21,464 bases of DNA from JBQCHF01 sp051953655 (GTDB lineage: Bacteria; Actinomycetota; Actinomycetes; Motilibacterales; Motilibacteraceae). The translations under genes and the position numbers were made by a program. Below are positions 6,094 to 13,275 of this stretch, piece after piece; positions within the stretch are counted from its first letter, which is position 1, and the number at the start of each line of letters is the position of its first letter. The notes beneath the pieces were generated by a model, which had not been told where the DNA came from, ran no database searches, and worked only from the letters and a program-made list of their open reading frames with translations. Where the stretch lies: NCBI GenBank assembly GCA_051953655.1, contig JBQCIO010000187.1, positions 1-21,464 on the forward strand, written 5' to 3'.

Positions 6094-7448
6094 CCCGCCT
6101 GACCTGCGGAAACGCCATCAGGGGCGGCCTGCGAAGGCTCCTCAGACCCCCGACTGGTCACGGACTGGTCACACGAGTCGCCGGCGGTGGTCACCGCCGC
6201 GTCCTCGCTGGTCACGACCGCGGCCCTGGGCACCAGTTGCGCCGCGCGCTCGGCGGCGTCCCGGCCAACGCCCTCGAGGAGATGCGAGTAGGTGTCGCTG
6301 GTGAGGGCGATCGAGCTGTGCCCCAGCCGCTTGCTGACCACTGCGATGGGCACGCCGGCGGCGAGCATGAGCGACGCCTGCCCGTGCCGCAGGTCGTGCA
6401 GCCGGATCGGCCGCAGGCCGGCCTCGGCCACGAGCTCACGGAACCGTTTCGACATCTGGTCCGGCGGCGTGGGGCTGCCGTCCTCCCGGGCGAACACGAG
6501 GTCGTGGTCGACGTAGGCCGGGCCCCACGTCGCGCGGCCCGTGTCCTGGCGCAGTCGGTGCTCGAGGAGCGCGCCGGTCGTGCGCTGGTCCAGGTCGACG
6601 ACGCGGTCCTCGCCGCTGCGGGTCTTCGGCCGGCCGAACCGCACCCCGGCGTGCACCTGCCCGCACGTCTCGCACGCCGGGGGCTTGGGGAACTGGATGG
6701 CCTGCTGCCGCACGACGAGGATGCCGCGCTCGAGGTCGACGTCGCACCACCGCAGCCCGAGCGCCTCCCCGCGGCGCAGCCCGGTCGCGGCCATCACCTC
6801 GAACAGCACCCCGAACGGGTCGTGCGCGGCGTGGTCGAGGAACCGCCCTAGGTCGCCCGGCTCCCACGGCCGGACGCGCGGCCGCGACGCGGCCGGCAGC
6901 TCGACGTCGACGGCTGGGTTCAGCGCGATGAGGCGCCGCTTCTTGGCCGTGGAGAGAGCCGAGCGCAGCGTCGCGTGCACCCGGCGGACCGTCGACGGGC
7001 CCGGCGCCTTCTTCCGGCCGGCCTTCGGCTTGGCGACCTCGGCCAGCAGCTGCTCCACGTGCGTCGGGCGGAGGTCCCGCAGCCGCACGTGCCCGATCGC
7101 CGGGACGATGTGCCCGTCGATGTGCTGCCGGTACGACTTCGCGGTCGTCGCGCGCAGGCCCTTGGCGACCTTGTCGGCCAGCCACACCTCGAGCCACGCA
7201 GCGAGGGTCTGCCGCTCGTCGTGCGCGACCTCGCCCTTGGCGGCCTGGTCGACGAGCTCGGCCAGCGCGGCCTGAGCCTCCCGCTGCGTGGCGAACCCGC
7301 CCCGCTTGACCTGCCGCCGGCGCCCGCCCGGCCCGGTCACGTCCACCACGTAGTACCAAGAGCCGTGCGCCTTCTTGCACGCCTTCCTGCGACCGCGCGC
7401 GTCGTGCTCCGGTGGGCAGCTGCAGCGCTTGTAGGACGAGCCCTTCAC
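6027..7448 (-). CDS. int: tyrosine recombinase (integrase) of a tRNA-Lys-integrated element
   Basis: This 473-residue site-specific recombinase has an N-terminal arm-binding and SAM-like region (to about 190) and a catalytic domain with arginine 225 (TGLRRGEAL), lysine 275 (GRPKT), H351-x-x-R354 (HDLRH), histidine 377 (RLGHSS) and the nucleophile tyrosine 387 (SDTYSHL). It should integrate and, with an excision factor, excise the element. It starts at GTG 7448, whose bases overlap the stop of the upstream HTH gene (GTGA). The last 22 residues (452-473) and the stop codon lie inside the tRNA-Lys gene, so the C-terminal tail after about residue 400 depends on what lies next to the att site. The tail is not needed for catalysis in this family. 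Confidence 0.95.
   Translation of the reverse strand: MKGSSYKRCSCPPEHDARGRRKACKKAHGSWYYVVDVTGPGGRRRQVKRGGFATQREAQAALAELVDQAAKGEVAHDERQTLAAWLEVWLADKVAKGLRATTAKSYRQHIDGHIVPAIGHVRLRDLRPTHVEQLLAEVAKPKAGRKKAPGPSTVRRVHATLRSALSTAKKRRLIALNPAVDVELPAASRPRVRPWEPGDLGRFLDHAAHDPFGVLFEVMAATGLRRGEALGLRWCDVDLERGILVVRQQAIQFPKPPACETCGQVHAGVRFGRPKTRSGEDRVVDLDQRTTGALLEHRLRQDTGRATWGPAYVDHDLVFAREDGSPTPPDQMSKRFRELVAEAGLRPIRLHDLRHGQASLMLAAGVPIAVVSKRLGHSSIALTSDTYSHLLEGVGRDAAERAAQLVPRAAVVTSEDAAVTTAGDSCDQSVTSRGSEEPSQAAPDGVSAGQAGGPRGARTHNPRIKSPLLCRLS
6052..6093 (+). other. putative attL core within the tRNA-Lys 3' half
   Basis: An integrase gene enters the tRNA gene from its 3' end, the usual sign that integration took place in the anticodon-loop-to-3'-end part. 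The exact core length cannot be set because the other copy (attR) is not in this window. Confidence 0.55.
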
Positions 7449-8002
7449 GCTTCACGCTCCGGGAGGAAGCCGCGCTCGCGGCAGATCTTGGCCCACCGGT
7501 TCGCTGTCGTCCGGGACAGGTTGCACTGCCGGGCCGCGCTAGTCATCGCGCTGCGAGGTCGCCGCTGCAGCTCCCGTTGGTAGACCGCGGCGAAGGTGCG
7601 CAGCTCGTCGTCCGTCGGCGCGACGCCGCGGCGGCGCGGACTCTCGGCGACCTCCGGCAACCGACCGATGAAGTCCTGGACCACGGCCGCCTCCCACGCA
7701 GTGGGGTCGTCGTACTGGCCCGCCCCTGGCTCGGGCTCGGGGACCTCGAAGGTCGCGGCCAGCAGCTCGCCGAGGCGGAGCCGCCGAAGGTCCTCCCCCT
7801 TGACCTCAGCCGGCTCCTCGCCCTCGGCGCCGCCGACCAACACGGCCACGACGGCACGGCGTCCCGCGACTTGGGCGAAGCGCAGCCACACCGGTTGGCC
7901 GAGCGGGCCGCCACGGAACTCCGCCCACCCGCCCTCAGCCAGAGCGGGAGGCGATCCGTGCAGCCAGGCCCAAGGCACCGGCTCGTCCTGGTGGTCGGTC
8001 AC
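7445..8002 (-). CDS. integrase-linked protein with C-terminal helix-turn-helix
   Basis: Starting from GTG 8002 (VTDHQDEP), the protein has 185 residues. The first two thirds hold W/beta-rich sequence of no recognised family (PVPWAWLHGSP, VWLRFAQVAGRRAVVAVLV). Residues about 135-178 look like a DNA-binding segment (YQRELQRRPRSAM, then NLSRTTANRWAKICRERG). Proteins of this kind commonly precede integrases in actinobacterial integrative elements, and the GTGA overlap with int means the two are translated together. A longer frame from ATG 8086 would run through the apparent control region, and its extra residues look non-coding. A TACGGT box 6 bp before GTG 8002 suggests a leaderless start. Confidence 0.75.
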   Translation of the reverse strand: MTDHQDEPVPWAWLHGSPPALAEGGWAEFRGGPLGQPVWLRFAQVAGRRAVVAVLVGGAEGEEPAEVKGEDLRRLRLGELLAATFEVPEPEPGAGQYDDPTAWEAAVVQDFIGRLPEVAESPRRRGVAPTDDELRTFAAVYQRELQRRPRSAMTSAARQCNLSRTTANRWAKICRERGFLPEREA

Positions 8003-8008
8003 GCCGTG

Positions 8009-8030
8009 ACCGTAGCAAGCGTGTAGCGAA
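8009..8030 (-). promoter_or_regulatory. int-operon -10 box overlapped by two GTAGC(A/G)A motifs
   Basis: On the reverse strand TACGGT (8014-8009) lies 6 bases before GTG 8002. On the forward strand the same place reads GTAGCAAGC (8012-8020) and GTAGCGAAA (8023-8031), two copies 11 bp apart, one helical turn. A protein bound here would cover the int promoter. Confidence 0.45.
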
Positions 8031-8096
8031 ATAGGCACGGTGCCGGGGGACTGTGCCGAAGTGGCGGGCATGACGGCACGGTACACCGGCGCGGCT

Positions 8097-8107
8097 ATGT
8101 AGCAAAG
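8097..8107 (+). promoter_or_regulatory. third GTAGCAA motif at the XRE-operon promoter side
   Basis: ATGTAGCAAAG overlaps a TATGTA sequence (8096-8101) that could be the -10 box of the rightward operon. It is the third copy of the motif in the divergent control region. The region also holds GGCACGGT twice (8034 and 8075). Confidence 0.4.
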
Positions 8108-8154
8108 AGGGTGCGAAGTCCTGTTTCCTCAAGCCAGGTCAAGAGGAGGACCGC

Positions 8155-8382
8155 ATGTCTCTGCTGGACGAAGTGAGAGTCGCCCGCACGCTTCCCTCGC
8201 CCAAGGTCGCCGCGATGATCCGCCAAGCAGCTGGCGTCTCGCAGGCGCGCTTGGGCTCGGAGGTCGGCGTGCACCGGGTCACCGTTGCGCGCTGGGAGAC
8301 CGGCGTCAGCCGCCCCCGCGGCGAGGCTGCGCAGCGCTACGCGGCCGTGCTGGCCGAGCTGCGCAGGGCGGTGGCGGCATGA
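8155..8382 (+). CDS. XRE-family helix-turn-helix regulator
   Basis: This 75-residue protein is almost entirely one HTH domain: MIRQAAGVSQARLGSEVGV then HRVTVARWETGVSRPRGEAAQRY, the usual Cro/CI layout of five helices. It is the first gene of the long rightward operon and is well expressed by appearance, with an AGAGGAGG ribosome site at 8142-8149. Its place opposite int, with repeated motifs in between, fits a repressor or Cro-like switch of the element. Whether it represses int, its own operon or both is inference. Confidence 0.85.
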   Translation: MSLLDEVRVARTLPSPKVAAMIRQAAGVSQARLGSEVGVHRVTVARWETGVSRPRGEAAQRYAAVLAELRRAVAA

Positions 8383-8591
8383 CGCGGGAGGAGCTCCTCG
8401 AGCTGTCGCCGGCCGTCGACCTTCCCACCGCCTGCAGGGCGCTGGGCATCGGGAAGACGCTCGGCTACGAGCTGGCCGCCCGCGGCGAGTTCCCCGTCCC
8501 GGTGCTCACCCTCGGCCGGCTCTACCGAGTGCCCAGCGAGGCGTTGCTGCAACTGCTCGGCGTGCGACGCGACCGCCAGGACGCCGCGTGA
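8379..8591 (+). CDS. xis: excisionase-like MerR-type HTH protein
   Basis: This 70-residue protein overlaps the XRE gene by ATGA. It has the compact winged-HTH layout of AlpA/excisionase proteins: SPAVDLPTACRALGIGKTLGYELA followed by the wing FPVPVLTLGRLYRVPSEALL. Such proteins bend att DNA and steer tyrosine recombinases toward excision, and sometimes act as regulators. The symbol xis rests on family and context only. Confidence 0.75.
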   Translation: MTREELLELSPAVDLPTACRALGIGKTLGYELAARGEFPVPVLTLGRLYRVPSEALLQLLGVRRDRQDAA

Positions 8592-8767
8592 CGCCGTCGG
8601 GACGACGAAGCGGCCCGCACTCCCCAGCACGGGCCGCCCAGACGAGGATCGCCGCCGTCGTCGCAAACCAGCATGCCACCGCCCGACCGCCAGTGCACGC
8701 ATGGCTCCGACGACGCGTAGGCGAGCTGGCCCCCGCCTCCCGATCCGCCGCAGAGGTGGCCCCGTGA
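8588..8767 (+). CDS. small hypothetical protein
   Basis: A GTG at 8588 that overlaps the previous stop (GTGA) opens a 59-residue frame which ends by a GTGA overlap with the next gene. The protein is basic and alanine/arginine-rich (AARAAQTRIAAVVANQHATA appears without its first residues, then HAWLRRRVGELAP). No family is recognised. The argument for a real gene is that it fills the space exactly between two coupled neighbours. Confidence 0.45.
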   Translation: MTPSGRRSGPHSPARAAQTRIAAVVANQHATARPPVHAWLRRRVGELAPASRSAAEVAP

Positions 8768-9129
8768 GCCGCCGCCCCCGCCTCCACGACGGCCTCGACG
8801 CCGACGACATCACCACCCCAGCGGTTCGCAGCACCTTCTGGCGGTGGTGGCACCGAACCCCGGTCCGTGTCCGCCGGGAACGCCGCCTCGACCTGCTCGA
8901 CCGGCTCCTCGAGGCCGACACCGCCGTGTCCCTCACCGTCAGCAGCGCCGGCCAGGCCTTCGGCTGGCTCGCCTACGCCTGGGACCACGCCGGCGAGACC
9001 GACCGCCAGCTCATGCACGGCGAGGTCGCCCGGCTCCGCCGCGTCCTCATCGAGCGAGTGGAAGCCGGCGCGAACCGCGCCCACCAGCGCATCGAGCAGC
9101 AGGCCGCCGGGCGGGGGTGGGGATGGTGA
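8764..9129 (+). CDS. hypothetical element protein, basic
   Basis: GTG 8764 overlaps the preceding stop by GTGA and gives 121 residues; an ATG at 8701 in the same frame would make it 21 residues longer but would overlap the previous gene strongly. It contains FWRWWHRTPVRVRRERRLD followed by a helical segment (LLEADTAVSLTVSSAGQAFG) and RQLMHGEVARLRRVLIERV. No membrane segment or known domain is seen. It is part of the early operon upstream of the replication ATPase. Confidence 0.6.
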   Translation: MSRRPRLHDGLDADDITTPAVRSTFWRWWHRTPVRVRRERRLDLLDRLLEADTAVSLTVSSAGQAFGWLAYAWDHAGETDRQLMHGEVARLRRVLIERVEAGANRAHQRIEQQAAGRGWGW

Positions 9130-9560
9130 CCACCCTGCCTCGGTCGTCGGACGACCCGCGCGTCCTTGAGTGGGAGCGACGAGTCCTCGCCGGCATCGAC
9201 GACATCCCCGCCTACGGCTCCCCACAGTGGTGCGAGTTGCCCGCCGGCGACCCCCGCCGCATGGCCGGCATCGTCCGCGCGGCCGCCGCCTGGCGCGAGC
9301 ACCGGTCCCCGGCCGCGGTTGCCCAAGACGAGCTCGAGCGCGCCAACGAGGTGCGCCGGCTCGCCGACCAGCTGGTCGCCGAACGGATCCGCCGAGCCAC
9401 CCGCGACGTCCGGGAGGCCGCCGACTGGGCCGCGCTGCTGCGCGACGCCCGGCCGCACGCCGAGGTCGCCGCCATCCGGCAGGCGGCCCACGAGAAGGCC
9501 GCCGCGCGCGGCGACACCCGACCCCACGTTCCTACACGCGATCGGAGGCGCGCCGCGTGA
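9123..9560 (+). CDS. DUF2742 family protein
   Basis: Starting from ATG 9123 (GTG 9126 is an equally placed alternative giving a GTGA overlap), the protein has 145 residues. The stretch VLAGIDDIPAYGSPQWCELP followed by GDPRRMAGIVRAAAAWREH matches the DUF2742 pattern known from mycobacteriophages and actinobacterial prophages (LAGID-x-x-P-x-x-G-x-P-x-WC-x-L...DPR). The C-terminal half is a basic helical extension. Its function is unknown; in phages it lies in the early region near replication genes, as here. Confidence 0.75.
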   Translation: MVTTLPRSSDDPRVLEWERRVLAGIDDIPAYGSPQWCELPAGDPRRMAGIVRAAAAWREHRSPAAVAQDELERANEVRRLADQLVAERIRRATRDVREAADWAALLRDARPHAEVAAIRQAAHEKAAARGDTRPHVPTRDRRRAA

Positions 9561-10885
9561 GCGCCGCCCACGACCTCGACCCCTGGGACGAACTCCCCGC
9601 CGCCGACGACGACTGGTCCGACGACGACCCCACGCCTCCCGAGCAGAGCTGGGACGAGCCGACCACCGAGCAGCTCTACGCGTGCCTCGCCGCCAAGCAC
9701 CCGCCCCTGGACTGGCGAGAGGTGTGGGACACCAGCAGCGACGACGTCGACTGGCTCGTAGAACCCTTCCTCGAGCGCGGCCGCGCCGTCGCCCTGTTCT
9801 CCCCGGCCAAGACCGGCAAGAGCCTCCTCGCACTCGAGGTCGCCGCCGCACTTGCCGCCGGCCGCCCCGTCCTCGGCAACCCCGCCCAACCCCCGCAGAC
9901 CGTCGTCTACGTCGACCTCGAGAACAGCCCGCAGGACCTGCGCGAACGACTCCAAGCCCTCGGCTATGGGCCTGAAGACCTCGAGCGCCTGGTCTACCTG
10001 TCCTTTCCCAGCCTCCCCGCCCTGGACAGCCGCCCCGGCGGCCAAGAGCTCACCGCCGTCGCCCTGCACCACCAGGCTGCCCTCGTCGTTCTCGACACCG
10101 TCTCCCGCGTCATCGCCGGCAAGGAGAACGACAGCGACACCTTCCTCGCCCTCTACCGGCACGCCATCGCCCCCCTCAAGGGCGCCGGCATCGCCGTCCT
10201 ACGCCTCGATCACTCCGGCAAGGACCTCGAACGCGGACAGCGCGGGTCCTCTGCCAAGAGCGACGACGTCGACGCCGTCTGGGTTCTCACCGCCCTCAGT
10301 CCCACCCGCCTGCACCTGAAGTGCGAACGCCGCCGCCAGCACCGCGACATCGACCACCTCACCCTCCTCCGCCGCGGCGAACCCCTCCGGCACGAGCGCG
10401 TCAGTGGACGCCCCGACGTCCCGGCCGATGTCGCCGACACCATGCGGCAGCTCGACGAGCTCGACGTGCCCCTCGAGTGGGGGCGCGACCGCGTCGCCGC
10501 GCGCCTACGAGAGGCCGGCTTTCGGGTCGGCAACGACCTGCTCGCAGCCACCATCCGCACCCGCCGCGAGATCGCCCAGAACCTGTCCCGGACAGGTCCC
10601 GACGCCGGACAGCCCGACCCCACCCTCGACGACTGTCCGCCCGCGACGGACAGCACGAACGAAACCGCAGGTCAGACCTGTCCCGGACAGGCCGCGGACA
10701 GGTCCCGGACAGCACCCGCACCCACCCCCGGGCCACCTGTCCGCCTGTCCTCCTCCCGTAAGGGAGGACAGGTGGCCGCAGGGTCCACCGGCCCCCCCAC
10801 CTGCACCGGCTGCGGAGGCCCCATCGACCCCATCTGGACCACCCGAGGACACCACCCCGACTGCACCCCGGGAGATGCCGCATGA
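9557..10885 (+). CDS. RepA-like AAA ATPase with C-terminal zinc finger
   Basis: From GTG 9557 the protein has 442 residues. An acidic N-terminus (to about 45) precedes a RecA/AAA_25 domain with Walker A SPAKTGKSL (82-90), Walker B LVVLDTV (176-182) and the family signature LDHSGKD...GQRGSSAK (218-234). This is the hexameric replicative helicase/ATPase type (RepA-like) used by plasmids and phages. A winged-helix-like region follows (DTMRQLDELDVPLEWGRDRV). The tail from about 350 to 420 is disordered and is encoded by DNA full of GGACAGG/CCTGTCC repeats. The protein ends in a zinc-finger-like CTGCGGPIDPIW...HHPDC. It overlaps both neighbours by 4 nt. No separate primase is seen. Confidence 0.85.
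   Translation: MSAAHDLDPWDELPAADDDWSDDDPTPPEQSWDEPTTEQLYACLAAKHPPLDWREVWDTSSDDVDWLVEPFLERGRAVALFSPAKTGKSLLALEVAAALAAGRPVLGNPAQPPQTVVYVDLENSPQDLRERLQALGYGPEDLERLVYLSFPSLPALDSRPGGQELTAVALHHQAALVVLDTVSRVIAGKENDSDTFLALYRHAIAPLKGAGIAVLRLDHSGKDLERGQRGSSAKSDDVDAVWVLTALSPTRLHLKCERRRQHRDIDHLTLLRRGEPLRHERVSGRPDVPADVADTMRQLDELDVPLEWGRDRVAARLREAGFRVGNDLLAATIRTRREIAQNLSRTGPDAGQPDPTLDDCPPATDSTNETAGQTCPGQAADRSRTAPAPTPGPPVRLSSSRKGGQVAAGSTGPPTCTGCGGPIDPIWTTRGHHPDCTPGDAA
10582..10777. repeat. cluster of GGACAG/CTGTCC repeats with a 12-bp inverted repeat, candidate origin
   Basis: Within 196 bp at the 3' end of the rep gene the palindrome CCTGTCCCGGACAGG occurs twice (10582-10596, 10677-10691). Further GGACAG or CTGTCC cores lie at 10607, 10633, 10648, 10696, 10707, 10737, 10745 and 10766. 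GGCCACCTGTCC (10731-10742) and GGACAGGTGGCC (10766-10777) form a perfect 12-bp inverted repeat, and inside it TCCTCCC/GGGAGGA closes a GTAA loop. The density suggests binding sites rather than codon use. Iterons of the RepA-like protein are the first guess. Confidence 0.7.
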
Positions 10886-11046
10886 CCACCCCCAGCCCCC
10901 ACGACGACGGCCCCGTCCTCGTCGACGCCGACACCTTCTGGCGCAACGTCATCGCAGCCGCCCACCGACACCTCCTCGCCCTCGACACCCCCCAGAGCGA
11001 CGCAGCCGCCTCGCCGGCACCGGAGGAGGTTGGCGATGGCTCCTGA
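10882..11046 (+). CDS. small acidic hypothetical protein
   Basis: ATG 10882 overlaps the rep stop (ATGA) and opens 54 residues. The middle (VDADTFWRNVIAAAHRHLLAL) looks like an amphipathic helix; the ends are disordered and acidic. Its last 11 bases overlap the start of the next gene and contain that gene's ribosome site. No family is recognised. Confidence 0.5.
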   Translation: MTTPSPHDDGPVLVDADTFWRNVIAAAHRHLLALDTPQSDAAASPAPEEVGDGS

Positions 11047-11716
11047 CCCGTCGAAGATCCCGCCGGGGCGGCAGTGCACGGCCCGGTCGAAGCGCAGTGG
11101 TGAGCAGTGCCGGAAGTTCGCCACCCCTGGCGCGAACGTCTGTGCGAAGCACGGTTCGTCGGCGCCTCAGGTGCGGGCGGCGGCCGCTCGGAGGGTCGCT
11201 GAGGCTGCTGCCCGCAAGGAGCTGTCGCGCCGGCTGCAGCAGGCGGAGCCGGTGACGGACCCGGTCGGTGAGCTGGCGCGGGTGGCCGGCGAGGTGGTCG
11301 CGTTCCGGGAGGTGATCACGGAGCAGCTGGCCGGCCTTGACGTCGTAACGGACGTGCAGGGCCGCCAGGAGGCCGCAGCGATCGTGGCGCTGTACGAGCG
11401 GGCGCTGGACCGGTCCGCGAAGGTGCTGGAGGCGATGTCCCGCCTCGGCCTGGACGCGAAGATCGCTGAGCGGTCGTTGCGGGTGTCTAAGTCGCAGGGC
11501 GAGCAGGTGGCGGGGCTGCTGCGGTGGCTCCTCGAGCTGCTGGGGGTCGCCGGGGACCCGGCGGTGCTGGCGATGGTCAGCCACGGGCTGCGGTGCCTGT
11601 CGGATGGCACGGACCCGCGGGCGGGGTGGGTGTCACCGGAGGGCGTGCGGTGGCGGCTGGTGCGCGAGCAGGACGGACCGCTCGAGCTGGTGACGCTGCC
11701 GGGCGGTGAGTCGTGA
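11036..11716 (+). CDS. phage-type protein with N-terminal CCCH-like zinc motif
   Basis: ATG 11036 is chosen because GGAGGAGG (11022-11029) sits 6 bp before it; a TTG at 11030 is too close to that site. The 226-residue protein begins with RQCTARSKRSGEQCRKFA and GANVCAKHG, giving C14, C25, C36 and H39. This motif recurs at the start of actinophage and prophage proteins. A long helical region follows (residues about 45-150), and the C-terminus has LLRWLLELLGVAGDP and a beta-rich end. It resembles DNA-binding or packaging-associated small proteins, but no catalytic motif is visible, so terminase small subunit is only a possibility. Confidence 0.7.
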   Translation: MAPDPSKIPPGRQCTARSKRSGEQCRKFATPGANVCAKHGSSAPQVRAAAARRVAEAAARKELSRRLQQAEPVTDPVGELARVAGEVVAFREVITEQLAGLDVVTDVQGRQEAAAIVALYERALDRSAKVLEAMSRLGLDAKIAERSLRVSKSQGEQVAGLLRWLLELLGVAGDPAVLAMVSHGLRCLSDGTDPRAGWVSPEGVRWRLVREQDGPLELVTLPGGES

Positions 11717-11841
11717 CCGGCGGGGCTGCTGCAGCGGATTTGGTATCCGCCGCCCGGCCTGTCCCTGCAGGTCAGGGCAGGGGTGGTCACGTCCTGGTCA
11801 CGCCCGCGGCATGCCAGCGATCGACGGGCGGCGCCAGGTGA
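11713..11841 (+). CDS. possible 42-residue protein between coupled genes
   Basis: GTG 11713 overlaps the preceding stop by GTGA, and the frame ends at TGA 11839-11841, overlapping GTG 11838 of the next gene by GTGA. The fit to the chain favours a real gene, but the product is low-complexity with no recognisable domain and its DNA is taken up by two hairpins. A non-coding leader is the alternative. Confidence 0.3.
   Translation: MTGGAAAADLVSAARPVPAGQGRGGHVLVTPAACQRSTGGAR
11734..11781 (+). other. two adjacent hairpins inside the operon
   Basis: GCGGAT (11734-11739) and ATCCGC (11745-11750) pair around TTGGT. CCTGTCCCTG (11758-11767) pairs with CAGGGCAGG (11773-11781) with one bulged T. They lie at the junction between the replication genes and the WhiB/late-like genes and could be an internal regulatory leader or an attenuator. 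Confidence 0.45.
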
Positions 11842-12461
11842 GCGGCGGAGGCCCAGGCGTCGACGTCGTAGTGCCGGAGGTCGCCGCGGTCCTCGAGGCG
11901 CTGGCCGGCATGCGGGTCCTCGTCGTCGACGACGAGACGCGCGAGGCGCTGGTGCGCACGGCGGCCGTGACGGCGGCCAGGACCGCGCTGGCCGGCCTCG
12001 TCGATGCGGCCGCAGTGGGCCTGGTCGACGTGCTCGAGCGGATCGGCGGCGGGGACGTGTCCGCGGCCGCGCTGGAGGCTCTCGTGGCCGCTCAGGGCCG
12101 CGCGTGGGCGGTGCAGCGGGCGGCGGAGGTGCTGCCGCAGCTGGCGGTGCCGCCGTGTCTGCCGGCGGCGGTGCGCGCGGCGCATCTGCGGTGCTCGAAC
12201 CGGGTGCCGCTGTTGGAGCAGCCGGGCCCGGACGCGTCGGCTGAGGAGTGCGCGGCGTGGGCGCGCTGGTGGTCGTTGATGTCCGAGCACGCCTCGGAGC
12301 TGGATGCGCTGGAGGACGCCGCGGCGATGGCTGACCGCGGGGTGGGTGTGCTTGAGGCGCTGCTGGCGGCGGACCGGTTCCTGGCTGACGTGGTGCCGGA
12401 GCTGCGGGCGGCGGCGCACGCTGCCCGGGCGGCCCGTGAGCAGGCCATGGGGGCGGCGTGA
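11838..12461 (+). CDS. helical hypothetical protein
   Basis: GTG 11838 (VSGGGPGVDV) is chosen because it continues the GTGA overlap pattern; an in-frame ATG at 11811 would add nine residues. The 207-residue product is alanine-rich and helical (VAAVLEALAGMRVLVVDDE, TAARTALAGLVDAAAVGLV, ASELDALEDAAAMADRG). No known domain, signal peptide or membrane segment can be named. It lies directly before the WhiB-like gene and is coupled to it. Confidence 0.65.
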   Translation: MSGGGPGVDVVVPEVAAVLEALAGMRVLVVDDETREALVRTAAVTAARTALAGLVDAAAVGLVDVLERIGGGDVSAAALEALVAAQGRAWAVQRAAEVLPQLAVPPCLPAAVRAAHLRCSNRVPLLEQPGPDASAEECAAWARWWSLMSEHASELDALEDAAAMADRGVGVLEALLAADRFLADVVPELRAAAHAARAAREQAMGAA

Positions 12462-12757
12462 GCGGCCTGCGGGGCGGCGAGGTGCCGCCGTGGGATCCGC
12501 CGGGGCTGGAGGCCGCGGTGCGCGCCCTGGGAGATGCGCTGGACGGTGGTCTGCCGCCGTGTGCGGCGGATCCGGAGGGGTGGCTGTCGCCGGCGGGTGT
12601 GCATGGGGTGGCTCGCGCGGTGGATGGCTGCATGGGCTGCCGGGGGCTGTTGGCGTGCGCCGCGTACGCGCGGGTGGTGCGCCCGTCGGTCGGTGTGTGG
12701 GCCGGGGAGGTCGTGTCGCCGCGGGGTGCTCGCCCTGACTGGGGGTGGGTGGCGTGA
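12458..12757 (+). CDS. WhiB-like (Wbl) regulator
   Basis: This 99-residue protein has four cysteines at 35, 58, 61 and 67 in the order C-x22-C-x2-C-x5-C, followed by GVWAG at 79-83. This is the iron-sulfur cluster arrangement and the G-[IV]-W turn of Wbl proteins, which are found only in actinobacteria and their phages. They bind a 4Fe-4S cluster and usually contact the principal sigma factor. Phage-borne copies can alter host gene expression. The usual basic C-terminal DNA-binding tail is short here (about 16 residues, few basic), so it may lack strong DNA binding of its own. It overlaps both neighbours by GTGA. Confidence 0.75.
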   Translation: MSGLRGGEVPPWDPPGLEAAVRALGDALDGGLPPCAADPEGWLSPAGVHGVARAVDGCMGCRGLLACAAYARVVRPSVGVWAGEVVSPRGARPDWGWVA

Positions 12758-13275
12758 GCGGGGCGCCGGTGGTGGGCCCGGATGCGGGTGGGGCGCTGCT
12801 GTTGTCGGGGCGGCAGGCGTGGCGGCTGGCCCGGTTCGCTGAGGTGGTGCGGCTGCACGCGGTCAAGGAGGCGCGTGAGAACGGGCGCGCCGAGGTGGCC
12901 GCGGAGCTGCTGGAGGTGCTGGCGGCGTTGGAGGCGGCGGGGGAGTCCTACGCGGCGTGGGAGCGGTCGCTGCGGGTGCTGCTGGGAGCGGCCGAGGGGG
13001 CGCTGGGCGACTCAGCCGGGCCGGGTTCCCAAGTGCTTACCGAAGTCGGTACGTCGCTGGACGGGGCGGTTTCCTCGGCTGCAGCGTCGGGCCAGTGGTT
13101 CACGACGTCGGAGGCGGCTGGAGTGATGAAGGTCAGCGAGCGGGCGGTCCGCGCGGCCGTGGAGCGGGGCGCGTTGGTGTCCCGGCGGTCTGGGCGCGGC
13201 AGAGGCGTGCTGCTGGTCGAGTCGTCGTCGGTCGCGGCGTACGTGGCGAGGCGCGAGCAGACGAGGAGCGCGTGA
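12754..13275 (+). CDS. hypothetical protein with C-terminal excisionase-type HTH
   Basis: This 173-residue protein starts at a GTG that overlaps the WhiB-like stop. Residues 18-85 form a long helical, probably coiled segment. Residues about 115-167 are a compact winged-HTH (WFTTSEAAGVMKVSERAVRA, then VERGALVSRRSGRGRGVLL and SSVAAYVARR), as in MerR/excisionase-type proteins. It is a second, separate candidate for DNA-binding control in this element, placed next to a WhiB-like regulator, so the two may regulate the genes downstream. Confidence 0.75.
   Translation: MSGAPVVGPDAGGALLLSGRQAWRLARFAEVVRLHAVKEARENGRAEVAAELLEVLAALEAAGESYAAWERSLRVLLGAAEGALGDSAGPGSQVLTEVGTSLDGAVSSAAASGQWFTTSEAAGVMKVSERAVRAAVERGALVSRRSGRGRGVLLVESSSVAAYVARREQTRSA

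Noticed and set aside
11716..11790. A possible tRNA (anticodon-arm-like GCGGA-TTTGGTA-TCCGC followed by another stem)
   Set aside because: No matching acceptor or D stem and no TTC-type T loop can be found, so only the two hairpins were reported.
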